From an uncultured Oscillospiraceae bacterium (GTDB taxonomy: Bacteria; Bacillota; Clostridia; Oscillospirales; Ruminococcaceae): a stretch of 64,000 bases of DNA. The translations under genes were made by a program, and so were the position numbers. The first letter of the stretch is position 1, and each line of letters starts with the position of its first letter. Location: contig CAKSWY010000007.1 in assembly GCA_934513685.1 (NCBI GenBank), forward strand, positions 1 through 64,000, written 5' to 3'. Below are positions 34,635 through 43,539 of this stretch, piece after piece. Under the pieces are notes generated by a model. It had not been told where the DNA came from, made no database searches, and saw only the letters and a list, made by a program, of their open reading frames with translations.

Positions 34635-35728
34635 CCCAGCACCTTCTGCACCATGTTCAGGGCGCTCTCGATCACCTTGTCCATGTCGTAGTACTTGTAC
34701 TCACCCAGGCGGCCGCCAAAAATCACGCCGCCCTCGGCATCGGCCAGGGCCTTGTACTGCTGGTACAGGGCACCGTTCTTCTCGTCGTTGACGGGGTAGT
34801 ACGGCTCGTCGCCGGGCTTCCACTCGGCGCTGTACTCCCGGCTGATGACCGTTTTGGGCTGGGTGCCGAACTCAAAGTGCTTGTGCTCAATGATGCGGGT
34901 GTAGGGGGTCTCGGCGTCGGTGTAGTTCACCACCGCATTGCCCTGATAGTTGGGCATATCCAGCACTTCGGTCTCAAAGCGCACGCTGCGGTACTCCAGC
35001 GCGCCCAGCTTGTAGCCGAAGTAGGCGTCGATGGGGCCGGTGTACACCACGGTTTTGGCCAGGGCGCTCAGGGCCTCCCGGTCGGCCAGGTAGTCCACAC
35101 CCAGGCGCACCTCAATGCCGTCCAGCAGCTTTTCCACCAGCGCGGTGTAGCCGCCCACGGGGATGCCCTGGTACTTGTCGTTAAAATAGTTGTTGTCGTA
35201 GATCAGGCGCACCGGCAGTCGCTTGATGATAAAGGCGGGCAGCTGGTCGCAGGGGCGGCCCCACTGCTTTTCGGTGTAGCCCTTGATGAGCTTCTCGTAA
35301 ATGTCAGTGCCCACCAGGCTGATGGCCTGCTCTTCCAGATTCTGGGGGTTCTCTACATGGGCGGCGGCCTTCTGCTCTTCGATCTTGGCCTGCGCCTCGG
35401 CGGGGGTGATCACGCCCCACATCTTGTTAAAGGTGTTCATGTTGAAGGGCAGGTTGTACAGCTCGCCCTTGTAGTTGGCCACCGGGCTGTTGGTGTAGCG
35501 GTTGAACTCGGCCAGCGCGTTCACATAGTCCCACACCTGCTTGTTGGAGGTATGGAAGATGTGGGCGCCGTACTCGTGCACCTGAATGCCTTCGATCTCC
35601 TTGGTGTAGATGTTGCCGGCAATGTGGTCCCGCTTGTCGATGACAATGCAGGTCTTGCCAGCCTTTTTGGCCTCGTGCGCGAACACCGCGCCGTACAGGC
35701 CGGCGCCTACAATCAGATAATCCACCAT
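34631..35728 (-). CDS. glf: UDP-galactopyranose mutase
   Basis: 365 aa flavoprotein converting UDP-galactopyranose to UDP-galactofuranose. FAD-binding GAGLYGAVFAHEA is at the N-terminus, followed by the KRDHIAGNIYT and HEYGAHIFHTS segments, and the C-terminal half has YTGPIDAYFGYKLG. The start at 35728 has AAGGAG upstream. Part of a three-gene surface polysaccharide operon with the phosphotransferase upstream. Confidence 0.96.
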   Translation of the reverse strand: MVDYLIVGAGLYGAVFAHEAKKAGKTCIVIDKRDHIAGNIYTKEIEGIQVHEYGAHIFHTSNKQVWDYVNALAEFNRYTNSPVANYKGELYNLPFNMNTFNKMWGVITPAEAQAKIEEQKAAAHVENPQNLEEQAISLVGTDIYEKLIKGYTEKQWGRPCDQLPAFIIKRLPVRLIYDNNYFNDKYQGIPVGGYTALVEKLLDGIEVRLGVDYLADREALSALAKTVVYTGPIDAYFGYKLGALEYRSVRFETEVLDMPNYQGNAVVNYTDAETPYTRIIEHKHFEFGTQPKTVISREYSAEWKPGDEPYYPVNDEKNGALYQQYKALADAEGGVIFGGRLGEYKYYDMDKVIESALNMVQKVLG

Positions 35729-35785
35729 GATGGTTTTCTCCTTTTCAAGACTCTGCTTCTGCACACGGGCGGCAAAAGCAGTGAT

Positions 35786-37222
35786 TTACTTGGTTGCATG
35801 GGCGTGGCCATGCTGCAGCTGTTCCTTATTAACCATACCACCAAATACGGTCATAAACAAGATGCGAATGTCCAGCCAGAAGCTCCAGTTTTCAATGTAC
35901 CAGATGTCGCACTGTACGCGGCCGTCAATGCTGGTGTCGCCCCGGAAGCCGTGCACCTGCGCCCAGCCGGTAATGCCCGGCCGCACCTGATGCTTGACCA
36001 TGTACAGCGGCACCGACTCCTTGAACAGCTCCACATAGTGCGGGATCTCCGGCCGCGGGCCGACCAGGCTCATCTCACCCTTGAGCACGTTTACCAGCTG
36101 GGGCAGCTCGTCAATGCTCAGCTTGCGGATGATGCTGCCGAACAGGGTTTTGCGGTTGTCCTGGTTGGTGCTCCAGGCGGTGTCCTGCTCCTTGTTCACG
36201 GCCATGCTGCGGAATTTATACATCAGGAAGGGCTTTTTGTAGCGGCCCACCCGCTCCTGCTTGAAGATGATCGGCCCCGGGCTGGAAAGCTTTACGCCGA
36301 TGGCCGTTGCCAGCATCAGCGGGCTGAGCACGATCAGCCCGAACAGGCTGCCCGCAATGTCCACCGTGCGCTTCAGCGCTGCCGCGCCCAGATTGTCCAG
36401 CGGGGTGGCCCGGATGTTGATGAGCTTGCAGCCGCCCACCGTCTCCAGCGTGGCCCGGGCCGGAATGTAATCGTTGTAGAAGGGGATGATGCACACCTTG
36501 GTGCCCTGCTTTTCGCAGGCGGAGATGACCACCGGCAGGAAGGGGTTCTCGTGCGCTTCCAGCGCCACCACCACCTCGTCAATGCCGGTGCCCTCCAGCA
36601 GGCTTTCCAGGTCCTCATAATTGCCCAGGCGGGGAATGCCCATCACCTCATGGGCCTCCTTGGCCACATAGCCGTCCACATGGAAGCCGAAATGGGGCGC
36701 GCGGTGGACCGATTCCACATACTGCCGGGCCAGATGGCCGTTGCCCACCACGATCACGTGCTTCTGGTTGTAGCCTCTGCGCCGGTAATAGCGCAGCACC
36801 ACCCGCACCACAATGCGCTTAAAGCTGACCAGCAGGGTGCTGATGGCGCAGAACATCACCAGCACCAGGCTGGAAATGTCCCAGGCGTTGACCCAGCCCC
36901 AGGACTTGATCAGGTACAGGCCCGAGGTGACCAGCAGTGTGCCCAGCACGTTGACCCAGACCAGCATCCGAAGCTCCTGCCAGAGGGGCTTGTAGCGGAA
37001 CGAGCCATACAATTGAGTGCAGTGGTAGGCCACCACCAGCAGCACACTGTACAGCACGATGTACGACAGATTGTGCAGCGTCCATTCTTCCTGCAGGGTA
37101 AAGCGGCCGCCGGGCAGAAGCTCCCAGCGGATGTAGGTGGCGACCAGATACGCAAGAAAAATTAAAACGCCATCCAACAAGCTGCTCAGCAGATTCAGCA
37201 GCTTTTGATTTCGTTTGATCAC
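35786..37222 (-). CDS. Polyprenyl glycosylphosphotransferase (exopolysaccharide initiating enzyme)
   Basis: 478 aa. Four or five N-terminal membrane helices (first ~150 residues), a CoA-binding-like Rossmann region (VIVVGNGHLARQYV) and the C-terminal bacterial sugar transferase domain (KRTVDIAGSLFGLIVLSPLM; FKQERVGRYKKPFLMYKFRSM; VGPRPEIPHYV). It loads the first sugar-1-phosphate on undecaprenyl phosphate at the inner membrane. The start is a GTG at 37222, nine bases after AAGGAGG, in preference to the upstream ATG at 37258, which the ribosome site overlaps. First gene of the glf operon. Confidence 0.93.
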   Translation of the reverse strand: MIKRNQKLLNLLSSLLDGVLIFLAYLVATYIRWELLPGGRFTLQEEWTLHNLSYIVLYSVLLVVAYHCTQLYGSFRYKPLWQELRMLVWVNVLGTLLVTSGLYLIKSWGWVNAWDISSLVLVMFCAISTLLVSFKRIVVRVVLRYYRRRGYNQKHVIVVGNGHLARQYVESVHRAPHFGFHVDGYVAKEAHEVMGIPRLGNYEDLESLLEGTGIDEVVVALEAHENPFLPVVISACEKQGTKVCIIPFYNDYIPARATLETVGGCKLINIRATPLDNLGAAALKRTVDIAGSLFGLIVLSPLMLATAIGVKLSSPGPIIFKQERVGRYKKPFLMYKFRSMAVNKEQDTAWSTNQDNRKTLFGSIIRKLSIDELPQLVNVLKGEMSLVGPRPEIPHYVELFKESVPLYMVKHQVRPGITGWAQVHGFRGDTSIDGRVQCDIWYIENWSFWLDIRILFMTVFGGMVNKEQLQHGHAHATK

Positions 37223-37613
37223 AGAATGGTTCCTCCTTGAGGGATCGGGCCGGCACACACTGTACGCAGGTTCAATGTTTTTCTGCGTTTCCGGCGTTTA
37301 TTTCCCGCCGTTTGTACCGTTTTTCTTCCCCGTGGCAACTATTATACACGGTCATGCAACCCGTTTCCAGCAAATTCAGCCGGGATTTTGCGCCCTTGAA
37401 AAGCAGCATTTTATCCAAAAATCTCAAAGTTTCTTTGAGCAGTTTGCTGCTTTGCCGGTTCCATGCCCTCAAAATTCAGCGATACTAGATAACTTTTTAA
37501 GGAAATCACACCGCCGTTTCTTTTTAAACGAAAATCACCGCCGGTTTATTTCAGGCTTTTCCTGCAAAAAGATGACAATTTTATGTCAGATTCGCCTTGC
37601 TTGCCAAAACATT
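37223..37613. other. Intergenic region with a weak -10 only
   Basis: 391 bp. Minus-strand TATAAT (complement of 37341-37346) could start the exopolysaccharide operon but lacks a good -35. Two copies of AAATCAC-CCGCCG-like sequence lie near 37503-37550. No gene or terminator was recognised. Confidence 0.4.
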
Positions 37614-38798
37614 TCACGCTCCATCGGAATTTCCCCGCGCCATAGGCTGGGTGTAGGCCAGCCCCATGGGGGCGGGTTGGCGGCGGCACAGGGCGGCCAG
37701 GTCGCAGGCGGCACTGTGGGCCTTTGCCGCGGCCCGGCACTCCGTGCTTTGGGCTGCAAGGCGAGCCAGGCTGGCCCCCGCCGGCAGGGCGGCCCCCTTC
37801 AGCAGGGCCATCCCGCCGGGGGCCGCCCCCCACACGTGCAGGTAGGGCGGCAGCGCCGGAAGCCGGTCGTCATACCCCAGGGCTGCGTCCAGCACCAGCC
37901 GCCGAAGCCGCGCATGGGCGTACCGCTTCGTTTTCATCCGCTCATATAATAAGGTAAGGGAAGGCGCGTCGTGCACCGCCGCGGCCAGCCGCCGGTCCAG
38001 CCCCTCCCCGGCCCCGCGCACCCGGGAAAAGTCCTCCCGCGCCCGCAGGCGGGACAAAACCGCCACGCTGAAGGCCGCCGGGTCGGTCATCTGCCCCGCC
38101 CGGGCCGCCGCCTGATAGCGGGCCAGCGCCGGGGCGGGCAGCCAGCGGGCCGCTTCCGCCCAGTCACCCCGCAAAAGGCATTCCCGAATGTAGCTGGCGC
38201 TGGCAAAGCCGCCCGCCGGGGCGTCGGCCCCATGGGCCGCCCCCAGCCGGGGCAGGGGCAGGGGCACAAGGTGGCTGTTCTGGGCCAGAATGGCCTTGCA
38301 GTATTCCACCCCCAGGTTGTTGTTGGGGCTGGCCAGAATCTCCCCCGCAGGCGGGTAAAGGCACTGCGCCGCGGCCGCCCGGGCGGCGGCAAAGGGGCGG
38401 CCGTCCGCCAGCTGTTCCCGCACCAGCGGGCCGAACTCCGGCGCAAGCAGCGCCCGGGCTGTGTTCATCAGGGCCTCGCCGTCCGGCGTTTCGGCCCCGA
38501 AGGCCAGCACCTGCGTGCCGGGCAGGGCACTGAGCAGGGCCACGCCCGCCGCGGCAAAGCCTTCGGCGCTCTGGCAGGCCCACGGGGCGGGAATCCCCAC
38601 CACCAGGCTGGCCCCGCCCTCCAGGGCGGCCGCCGCCCGCACCGGGGCGGGCAGCAGGGCCAGGGTGCCCCGCTGCACCACCGGGCCGCTCATGGCCACG
38701 GCCACCTGGTCAAAGCCCCGGCGGCGCAGCTCGGCCAGCTGCCAGGCGTGCCCGGCGTGAAACGGGTCATATTCAGCGATCAACGCAGCAATCGGCAT
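37614..38798 (-). CDS. tmcAL: tRNA(Met) cytidine acetate ligase-like protein
   Basis: 394 aa nucleotidyltransferase. The N-terminus reads IAEYDPFHAGHAWQL with the HxGH motif, then MSGPVVQRGTLAL, matching the TmcAL (YlbM) family that forms ac4C34 on elongator tRNA-Met from acetate and ATP; the SASYIRECL segment is the family's third motif. In the better-known members the motifs are EYNPFHNGH and MSGnFvQRGEPA, so this copy is somewhat divergent. Start chosen at 38798 (MPIAALIAEYDP), after AAAGGAGAC. Gene is unusually GC- and Ala-rich at the C-terminus. Confidence 0.85.
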   Translation of the reverse strand: MPIAALIAEYDPFHAGHAWQLAELRRRGFDQVAVAMSGPVVQRGTLALLPAPVRAAAALEGGASLVVGIPAPWACQSAEGFAAAGVALLSALPGTQVLAFGAETPDGEALMNTARALLAPEFGPLVREQLADGRPFAAARAAAAQCLYPPAGEILASPNNNLGVEYCKAILAQNSHLVPLPLPRLGAAHGADAPAGGFASASYIRECLLRGDWAEAARWLPAPALARYQAAARAGQMTDPAAFSVAVLSRLRAREDFSRVRGAGEGLDRRLAAAVHDAPSLTLLYERMKTKRYAHARLRRLVLDAALGYDDRLPALPPYLHVWGAAPGGMALLKGAALPAGASLARLAAQSTECRAAAKAHSAACDLAALCRRQPAPMGLAYTQPMARGNSDGA

Positions 38799-38863
38799 GG
38801 AGTTCGTCTCCTTTGTGCTTTTGAAACATGGCTTGAATTTCGTTTTGCAGCAGAACAAAAACG

Positions 38864-38901
38864 GCCCTGCTAGGGTGTGTTTCATTATACCATAGCAGGG
38901 C
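38864..38901. promoter_or_regulatory. Inverted repeat flanking the tmcAL -10
   Basis: GCCCTGCTA (38864-38872) and TAGCAGGGC (38893-38901) flank a minus-strand TGGTATAAT extended -10 (38884-38889). Since half the repeat lies upstream of the start point, it reads as a DNA operator rather than an RNA hairpin. Confidence 0.5.
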
Positions 38902-38962
38902 GCTGTAGTTACATCCTGAATTTCAAACCGTGCGTTCTGCAAATCGCCCAGTGCTTCCTATA

Positions 38963-39006
38963 GAAACAGGGAACCGGCCGCATTGCTGTGGCCGATTCCC
39001 TGTTTC
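38963..39006. terminator. Strong hairpin after the unknown-protein gene
   Basis: An 11-bp stem (38963-38973 with 38996-39006) with an inner GGCC pairing lies 57 bp after the stop of the gene at 39064. There is no good T run, so it may be a weak terminator or RNA-stabilising hairpin. Confidence 0.5.
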
Positions 39007-39063
39007 CATTGTATGAGAAATCGAGAAAGAAGATTGCAATTGAATTTTGGGCAGCGCCCGGAG

Positions 39064-39903
39064 TTACTTTTTCATCCAGGCGGGCAGCTCGTCGGCCTGC
39101 AGGCCGTTGTAGCGGCAGCCGGGATAGCGGCAGTTGGCGCAGTTGCCCTTATTGCCCTTGACCGGCGGTTCGCCCTTGACGTTTTTCTCCAGGTACTCCA
39201 CCAGCGCTTTGATGTCCGCTTCCTCGCCGTCCACGGCCCAGTAGTGGGCGCCCTCGTTGCCGCCAATGCCGCCGGCACACACGACCTTTGCGTCGCAGTG
39301 GAACATCATCCGGATGGCCTCCACCTCGGTGATGATGTCGGCGCTGGACAGGCAGTACAGGCCGGGGTCTGCACCCATGGAGATGTCAATGTGGCTGGCA
39401 CCGCCCAGGGCGCGGCTGGCGGCGGGAACGCTGGGCACCAGCTTCTCGTAGCCCACGGGGCAGATGTATTTCAAGCCCTTGCTAGTCATGTAGCCGATGA
39501 AATTGGGGACGGTTCCGCCGTTGAAGCCGGAGGTGATAATGCCCACGTGGCCGTCCAGGTCAAAGGCGTTGGCACCCTTGATGATCACGGTGTCGGCGTG
39601 GTAATCCTGAAGGGCCTCGTTGATCTTCTTATCCACAGGCTGGCCCTTATAGAACACGTTGGGGAAGCTCTTGCGGCTGGAGGGTTCGGTCACGCACAGC
39701 AGGCCGTTGGTGCTGCTGCCCACGGTGCAGCGGCCCGGCTCCACCTCATAGCCCAGCTCCTGGGCGATGAAGGCGTTGGTGGTGCCGCCGGCCAGCAGCA
39801 CATAGGCGTCCTTCCAGGCTTTCTGGAACTCCGGCATCTGGATAATGGCCTTGGCAATCAGGCGGCGGGCTTCCGCGGGCGTTAAAACAAAGGTAGCTTT
39901 CAT
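39064..39903 (-). CDS. Conserved-looking protein of unknown function with C-terminal Cys cluster
   Basis: 279 aa, not recognised. The N-terminal half contains VLLAGGTTNAFIAQELG and TVGSSTNG; the middle has DTVIIKGANAFDLDGHVGI. The C-terminus ends with CANCRYPGCRYNG (about 256-268), three close cysteines that could bind a metal or iron-sulfur cluster. No signal peptide or membrane helix. The start at 39903 has AAAGGAG nine bases upstream; a GTG at 39924 is less likely. It follows an FAH-family hydrolase and an aminotransferase in one leftward unit, suggesting a role in amino- or keto-acid catabolism. Confidence 0.7.
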   Translation of the reverse strand: MKATFVLTPAEARRLIAKAIIQMPEFQKAWKDAYVLLAGGTTNAFIAQELGYEVEPGRCTVGSSTNGLLCVTEPSSRKSFPNVFYKGQPVDKKINEALQDYHADTVIIKGANAFDLDGHVGIITSGFNGGTVPNFIGYMTSKGLKYICPVGYEKLVPSVPAASRALGGASHIDISMGADPGLYCLSSADIITEVEAIRMMFHCDAKVVCAGGIGGNEGAHYWAVDGEEADIKALVEYLEKNVKGEPPVKGNKGNCANCRYPGCRYNGLQADELPAWMKK

Positions 39904-39946
39904 GGGAAATTTCTCCTTTATCACTTTATAAACAGAATTCCATCGG

Positions 39947-39991
39947 GCACCCCCGCGCGGGGGTGCGGCCGCCGTCCGCAGCGGCGGCCGC
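39947..39991. other. Two adjacent GC-rich intercistronic hairpins
   Basis: A perfect 20-bp palindrome (39947-39966) abuts a second hairpin (39965-39974 with 39982-39991) in the 93-bp gap between the FAH gene and the unknown gene. Without a T run they look like RNA-processing or stabilising elements. Confidence 0.5.
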
Positions 39992-39996
39992 AGAAA

Positions 39997-40920
39997 TTAC
40001 TGCTTTTCGGGATGCTTTTTCAAGTCCACCACCGGGTTGACCAGCGGGGCCATCTCAAAGCCGTCGGGGCCGCAGATGCGGCACTCGGCCACGTCGCCGT
40101 CCTGGATGTGGAAGGCGCGGGGCGTACCGGTGGACAGGATGTCACCGGCGTACCAGCCCTGAATGCTGCTGTGGAGGGAGACCAGGCGGGCCGGGCGGTG
40201 GGTCATATTGCTGACGGTGTTCTTGGCATAGACCTGCCCGTTCAGGACGGACTGAACCTCCAGCTGGAGCACATCGGGCACCTCGTCGGGCGTGACCAGC
40301 TCGGGGCCAAAGGAAAAGAAGGTGGGGAAGTTTTTGACGATGCACAGGTAGCGGGGGTTGCCCTTGACGTAGTCGTTGCCCTTGAGGATGGATTCCTCGG
40401 TCATGTCCAAAATGGTGGTGTAGCCCACAATGGCGTCCTGCCAGTTTTCCTCGGGAACGTCCCGGCAATCCTTGCCCAGAATCACTCCCAGCTCCGCCTC
40501 GGCGGTGGTCTTCTGGGCCTCTTTCAGGGCCGGAGTCTTGATCTCATCTCCCGGGCCGATCAGCGTGTCGGCCATCTTGAAAAAGCTGCCGGGGAAACCC
40601 TGGGGCGCGGCGGTGCCGATGTCTCCGGCATGGTCCACATAGTTCAGGCCGATGCCGAAGATTCTCTTGGGGTTGCGGTACAGCGGGGCATAAACGCACT
40701 GGTCGTAGGGCACAGCCTCCATTTTCTCCAGCTCGGCCTTGCCGCCGGCGTTGTACCACTGGGTCAGGGTGGGAATCTCCTGGGCCTGGATCAAGGACAT
40801 CATGTCGGTTTTATAGGCGGTGTTTTTGACCCCGTTGATGGTGTCGATCAGCACCAGACCCTTTTCCGCCTTGATGCCGGCCACTTCGGCGTTGTTCCAT
40901 TGAATTGTAGCGAGACGCAT
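39997..40920 (-). CDS. Fumarylacetoacetate hydrolase (FAH) family protein
   Basis: 307 aa. The FAH fold starts with FGIGLNYVDHAGD; metal ligands are the acidic pair in AEAELGVILGKDC and an aspartate in the TTILDMTEESI region; GDILSTGTP is the conserved substrate loop. The family hydrolyses or decarboxylates beta-diketo or oxo acids (FAH, HpcE, acylpyruvases). AGGAGGAA precedes the ATG. It lies 36 bp after the aminotransferase, so an oxo acid from that enzyme may be its substrate or precursor; inference. Confidence 0.92.
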   Translation of the reverse strand: MRLATIQWNNAEVAGIKAEKGLVLIDTINGVKNTAYKTDMMSLIQAQEIPTLTQWYNAGGKAELEKMEAVPYDQCVYAPLYRNPKRIFGIGLNYVDHAGDIGTAAPQGFPGSFFKMADTLIGPGDEIKTPALKEAQKTTAEAELGVILGKDCRDVPEENWQDAIVGYTTILDMTEESILKGNDYVKGNPRYLCIVKNFPTFFSFGPELVTPDEVPDVLQLEVQSVLNGQVYAKNTVSNMTHRPARLVSLHSSIQGWYAGDILSTGTPRAFHIQDGDVAECRICGPDGFEMAPLVNPVVDLKKHPEKQ

Positions 40921-40956
40921 TCTGCATTCCTCCTGAAACTCTAATTCGTAAAACCG

Positions 40957-42135
40957 TTACTTTCTCAGCTGTTCCACAGCCTCTTTCAGCTTGGCACAGC
41001 CCTCCACCACGTTGTCGTAGCTGGTGGCGAAGGACATCCGCAGGTAGCCCTCCCCGCCGGGGCCAAAGACATCGCCGGGAACCAGGGCGATTTGGGCGTT
41101 CTCCAGCAGATAGCCGGACAGCTCAGCGGACTTCATGCCCAGCGACTTGCAGTTGATGAAGATGTAGAAGGCACCCTTGGGGCAGATGCAGCTGATTCCC
41201 TCCACCTCGTTGATGGCCTTGACGGCGTAATCCCGGCGGCGCTGGTACTCCTTGACCATCTTCTGAACTTCGTCCTTCTCCTGCGTCAGGGCGGCGATGG
41301 CGGCCGCCTGAACAAAGCTGGGGGCGCAGGTGGTGTTGTGCTGGTGGAACTTGTTCATGGTCAGGATGTACTCCTCGGGGGCGGCCACATAGCCCAGCCG
41401 CCAGCCGTCCATGGCGTAGGCCTTGGACATGCCGTTCATGGTGAAGGTGCGCTCCTTCATGCCGGGCAGCGAGGCAATGCTGATGTGCTTGGCCCCGTCA
41501 TAAACCAGGCGCTCGTACACCTCATCAGAGATGACCATCAGGTCGTTGGAGATGGCGATGTCGGCCAGCTCCTTCAGCACGTCCTCTTCCAGCACACCGC
41601 CGGTGGGGTTGTTGGGGGTGACAATGACCACGGCGCGGGTCTTGTCCGTGATTTTGGAGCGGACTTCCTCCAGATCCATCTGGAAGCCGTTCTCTTCCTT
41701 CAGGCTGTACATAACGGGCTTGGCCCCCAGCAGGTTGGGCACATTGATGTAGTTGAGCCACACCGGGTCAGGCACCAAAATCTCGTCCCCCGGCTCCAGA
41801 ATGGCGGCCAGCACCGCGAACACCGCCTCGGACAGGCCCACGGTGACCAGAACCTCCGTGGCCTTGTAGTCCACGTTGTTCTCCCGCTTGAGTTTGTCTG
41901 CAATGGCCTGGCGCAGCTCCATCAGGCCGAAGTTGGAGGTGTAGTGCACCTTTCCCTCCGCCAGCGCCTGATAGGCGGCCTTTTTGATGTACTCCGGGGT
42001 GTCAAAATCGGGGCGGCCAAGCTCAAAGTGGAGCACCCGTTCCCCCGCGCGCTCCATCGCCAGGGCCTTTTCGTTGACTTTGCGAATGCCGGACGGGGCC
42101 ATCCGGTTCATGCGGGACGCGATTTTTGCTGCCAT
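40957..42135 (-). CDS. Class I/II pyridoxal-phosphate aminotransferase
   Basis: 392 aa fold-type I aminotransferase of the AspC/PatA-like subgroup. It has the N-terminal arm FELGRPDFDTPEYI, the NNPTGG loop, and the Schiff-base lysine in MNGMSKAYAMDGWRLGY. It interconverts an amino acid and its 2-oxo acid in the cytosol; the amino acid cannot be told. Start 42135 after GAGGAGG. First gene of a three-gene unit transcribed divergently from a LysR gene, so probably under its control. Confidence 0.93.
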   Translation of the reverse strand: MAAKIASRMNRMAPSGIRKVNEKALAMERAGERVLHFELGRPDFDTPEYIKKAAYQALAEGKVHYTSNFGLMELRQAIADKLKRENNVDYKATEVLVTVGLSEAVFAVLAAILEPGDEILVPDPVWLNYINVPNLLGAKPVMYSLKEENGFQMDLEEVRSKITDKTRAVVIVTPNNPTGGVLEEDVLKELADIAISNDLMVISDEVYERLVYDGAKHISIASLPGMKERTFTMNGMSKAYAMDGWRLGYVAAPEEYILTMNKFHQHNTTCAPSFVQAAAIAALTQEKDEVQKMVKEYQRRRDYAVKAINEVEGISCICPKGAFYIFINCKSLGMKSAELSGYLLENAQIALVPGDVFGPGGEGYLRMSFATSYDNVVEGCAKLKEAVEQLRK

Positions 42136-42197
42136 AATAGAATCCTCCTCAAAAAACAGAACCAGCCAATACGCCTTGAGCCTACCGGCCGGAATCG

Positions 42198-42226
42198 TTG
42201 CTCTTCGTTTCACTTGCTGGTATAAT
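42198..42226 (+). promoter_or_regulatory. Promoter of the divergent lysR gene
   Basis: TTGCTC (42198-42203), 17 bp, TGG-TATAAT (42221-42226). The 170-bp divergent gap also must hold the aminotransferase promoter, for which no clear unaided -35/-10 is seen, as expected for a LysR-activated gene. Confidence 0.75.
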
Positions 42227-42306
42227 TTTAACTGTGAAGGCCCCGGAATGTAAAATACGCAAATGAATAAGGGGCATATCTGTTTTCTTATAAGGGGGTG
42301 CTGCAC

Positions 42307-43260
42307 TTGGCAGACTACAAAGAGTATGTCTATGCGGTTTATCAGGAAAAGAGCTTTTCAAAGGCGGCACAGAAGCTGTTCGTATCCCAGCCATGGCTGA
42401 GCGCCACGGTGAAAAAGGTGGAGCAGGAACTGGGCGTTTCCCTGTTTGACCGCAGCACCAACCCCATTTCGCTGACGGAGGCCGGGGAATATTACATCGA
42501 CCACATTGAGCAGATCATGGCCATCGAGAACGAGATGCACCAGCACTTCAAAGAGTTGCGGGAAACCGCCGGGGCCGAACTGCACATCGGCAGCTCCATG
42601 TTCTTCTGCACCTACGTTCTCCCCTCACTGCTCTCCGATTTTCAGGCCCAGTATCCTCAAGTTTCCCTCACCTTTTCCGAGGGCAGCAGCAACACATTGG
42701 TGGAGCGGCTGCTGGAAGGCAGGCTGGACCTGCTGCTGGAGGCGGAAAAGCCGGAAAACGACAAGCTGCAAACCATCCCCTGGGCCACGGAGGAGCTGGT
42801 GCTGGCGGTTCCGGCCCATTCCCCCATCAACCGGAAGCTGGCACCGTACTGCTACACCTTTGACGAGTTTCTCCACCGGAACGATCCCGCCCGGCGCAAA
42901 CCGCCGGTGCCCCTTGATGCATTTTGTGAGGAGGACTTCATTCTCTTAAAAGAGGACAACGAATGCTATCTGCGCAGCATTCATCTGTGCGAACACGCCG
43001 GGTTTGTTCCCAAATGCCCTGTGCACCTGACCCAGATGATGACGGCGTATTATCTGGTGTGCGAGGGCCGGGGCGTTGCCTTCCTGCGCTCCACAATTCC
43101 GGAGCACGTGGTCCCCACAGACGGGATCGTGTTCTACTGCCTGGACGACCCATTGACCAAGCGGGAGATCTATCTGACCTATCCCAAGCGGAAGGGTAGC
43201 CCCATGCGCCAGCATCTGATCGACTTTATCAAGGAATGCAGCCCCCAGGCGCACGCGTGA
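42307..43260 (+). CDS. LysR family transcriptional regulator
   Basis: About 317 aa. N-terminal helix-turn-helix (SFSKAAQKLFVSQPWLSATV) and a LysR substrate-binding domain with GSSMFFCTYVLP and EGSSNTLVERLLEGRLDL. I place the start at TTG 42307, eight bases after AAGGGGG; GTG 42298 overlaps that site. Divergent to the aminotransferase-FAH-unknown unit, the typical layout for a LysR regulator and its target. The effector is probably a pathway intermediate. Confidence 0.9.
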   Translation: MADYKEYVYAVYQEKSFSKAAQKLFVSQPWLSATVKKVEQELGVSLFDRSTNPISLTEAGEYYIDHIEQIMAIENEMHQHFKELRETAGAELHIGSSMFFCTYVLPSLLSDFQAQYPQVSLTFSEGSSNTLVERLLEGRLDLLLEAEKPENDKLQTIPWATEELVLAVPAHSPINRKLAPYCYTFDEFLHRNDPARRKPPVPLDAFCEEDFILLKEDNECYLRSIHLCEHAGFVPKCPVHLTQMMTAYYLVCEGRGVAFLRSTIPEHVVPTDGIVFYCLDDPLTKREIYLTYPKRKGSPMRQHLIDFIKECSPQAHA

Positions 43261-43282
43261 CGCCATCATGGCCGGCAAACGC

Positions 43283-43323
43283 AAAAGCCACCGGCCCCGA
43301 ATGATCCGGAGCCAGTGGCTTTT
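43283..43323 (+). terminator. Terminator of the lysR gene
   Basis: AAAAGCCAC (43283-43291) pairs with GTGGCTTTT (43315-43323) around a CCGG-containing loop, followed by T. Confidence 0.8.
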
Positions 43324-43429
43324 TTATGCGGTTTGCGCGGCAGGCGGCTGCGCTTTTCTTCTTTGCGGCTGCCGTTTTGCAGCCGGGTGCTTCGGAGTTT
43401 GTCTCCTTTTTAACGTAACCTCTTATGGG

Positions 43430-43458
43430 TTGAAAAAGCCCAGTAACCATTATATAAT
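43430..43458 (+). promoter_or_regulatory. ackA promoter
   Basis: TTGAAA (43430-43435), 17 bp, TATAAT (43453-43458), ~80 bp before ackA. Confidence 0.82.
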
Positions 43459-43539
43459 GGAAATGACGGATTGAAAATCCCTGGCTGTGCGGGTGCGACC
43501 CTGCCCGGCCCGCAAAATGAAACGGAGGAAAACAAACCA

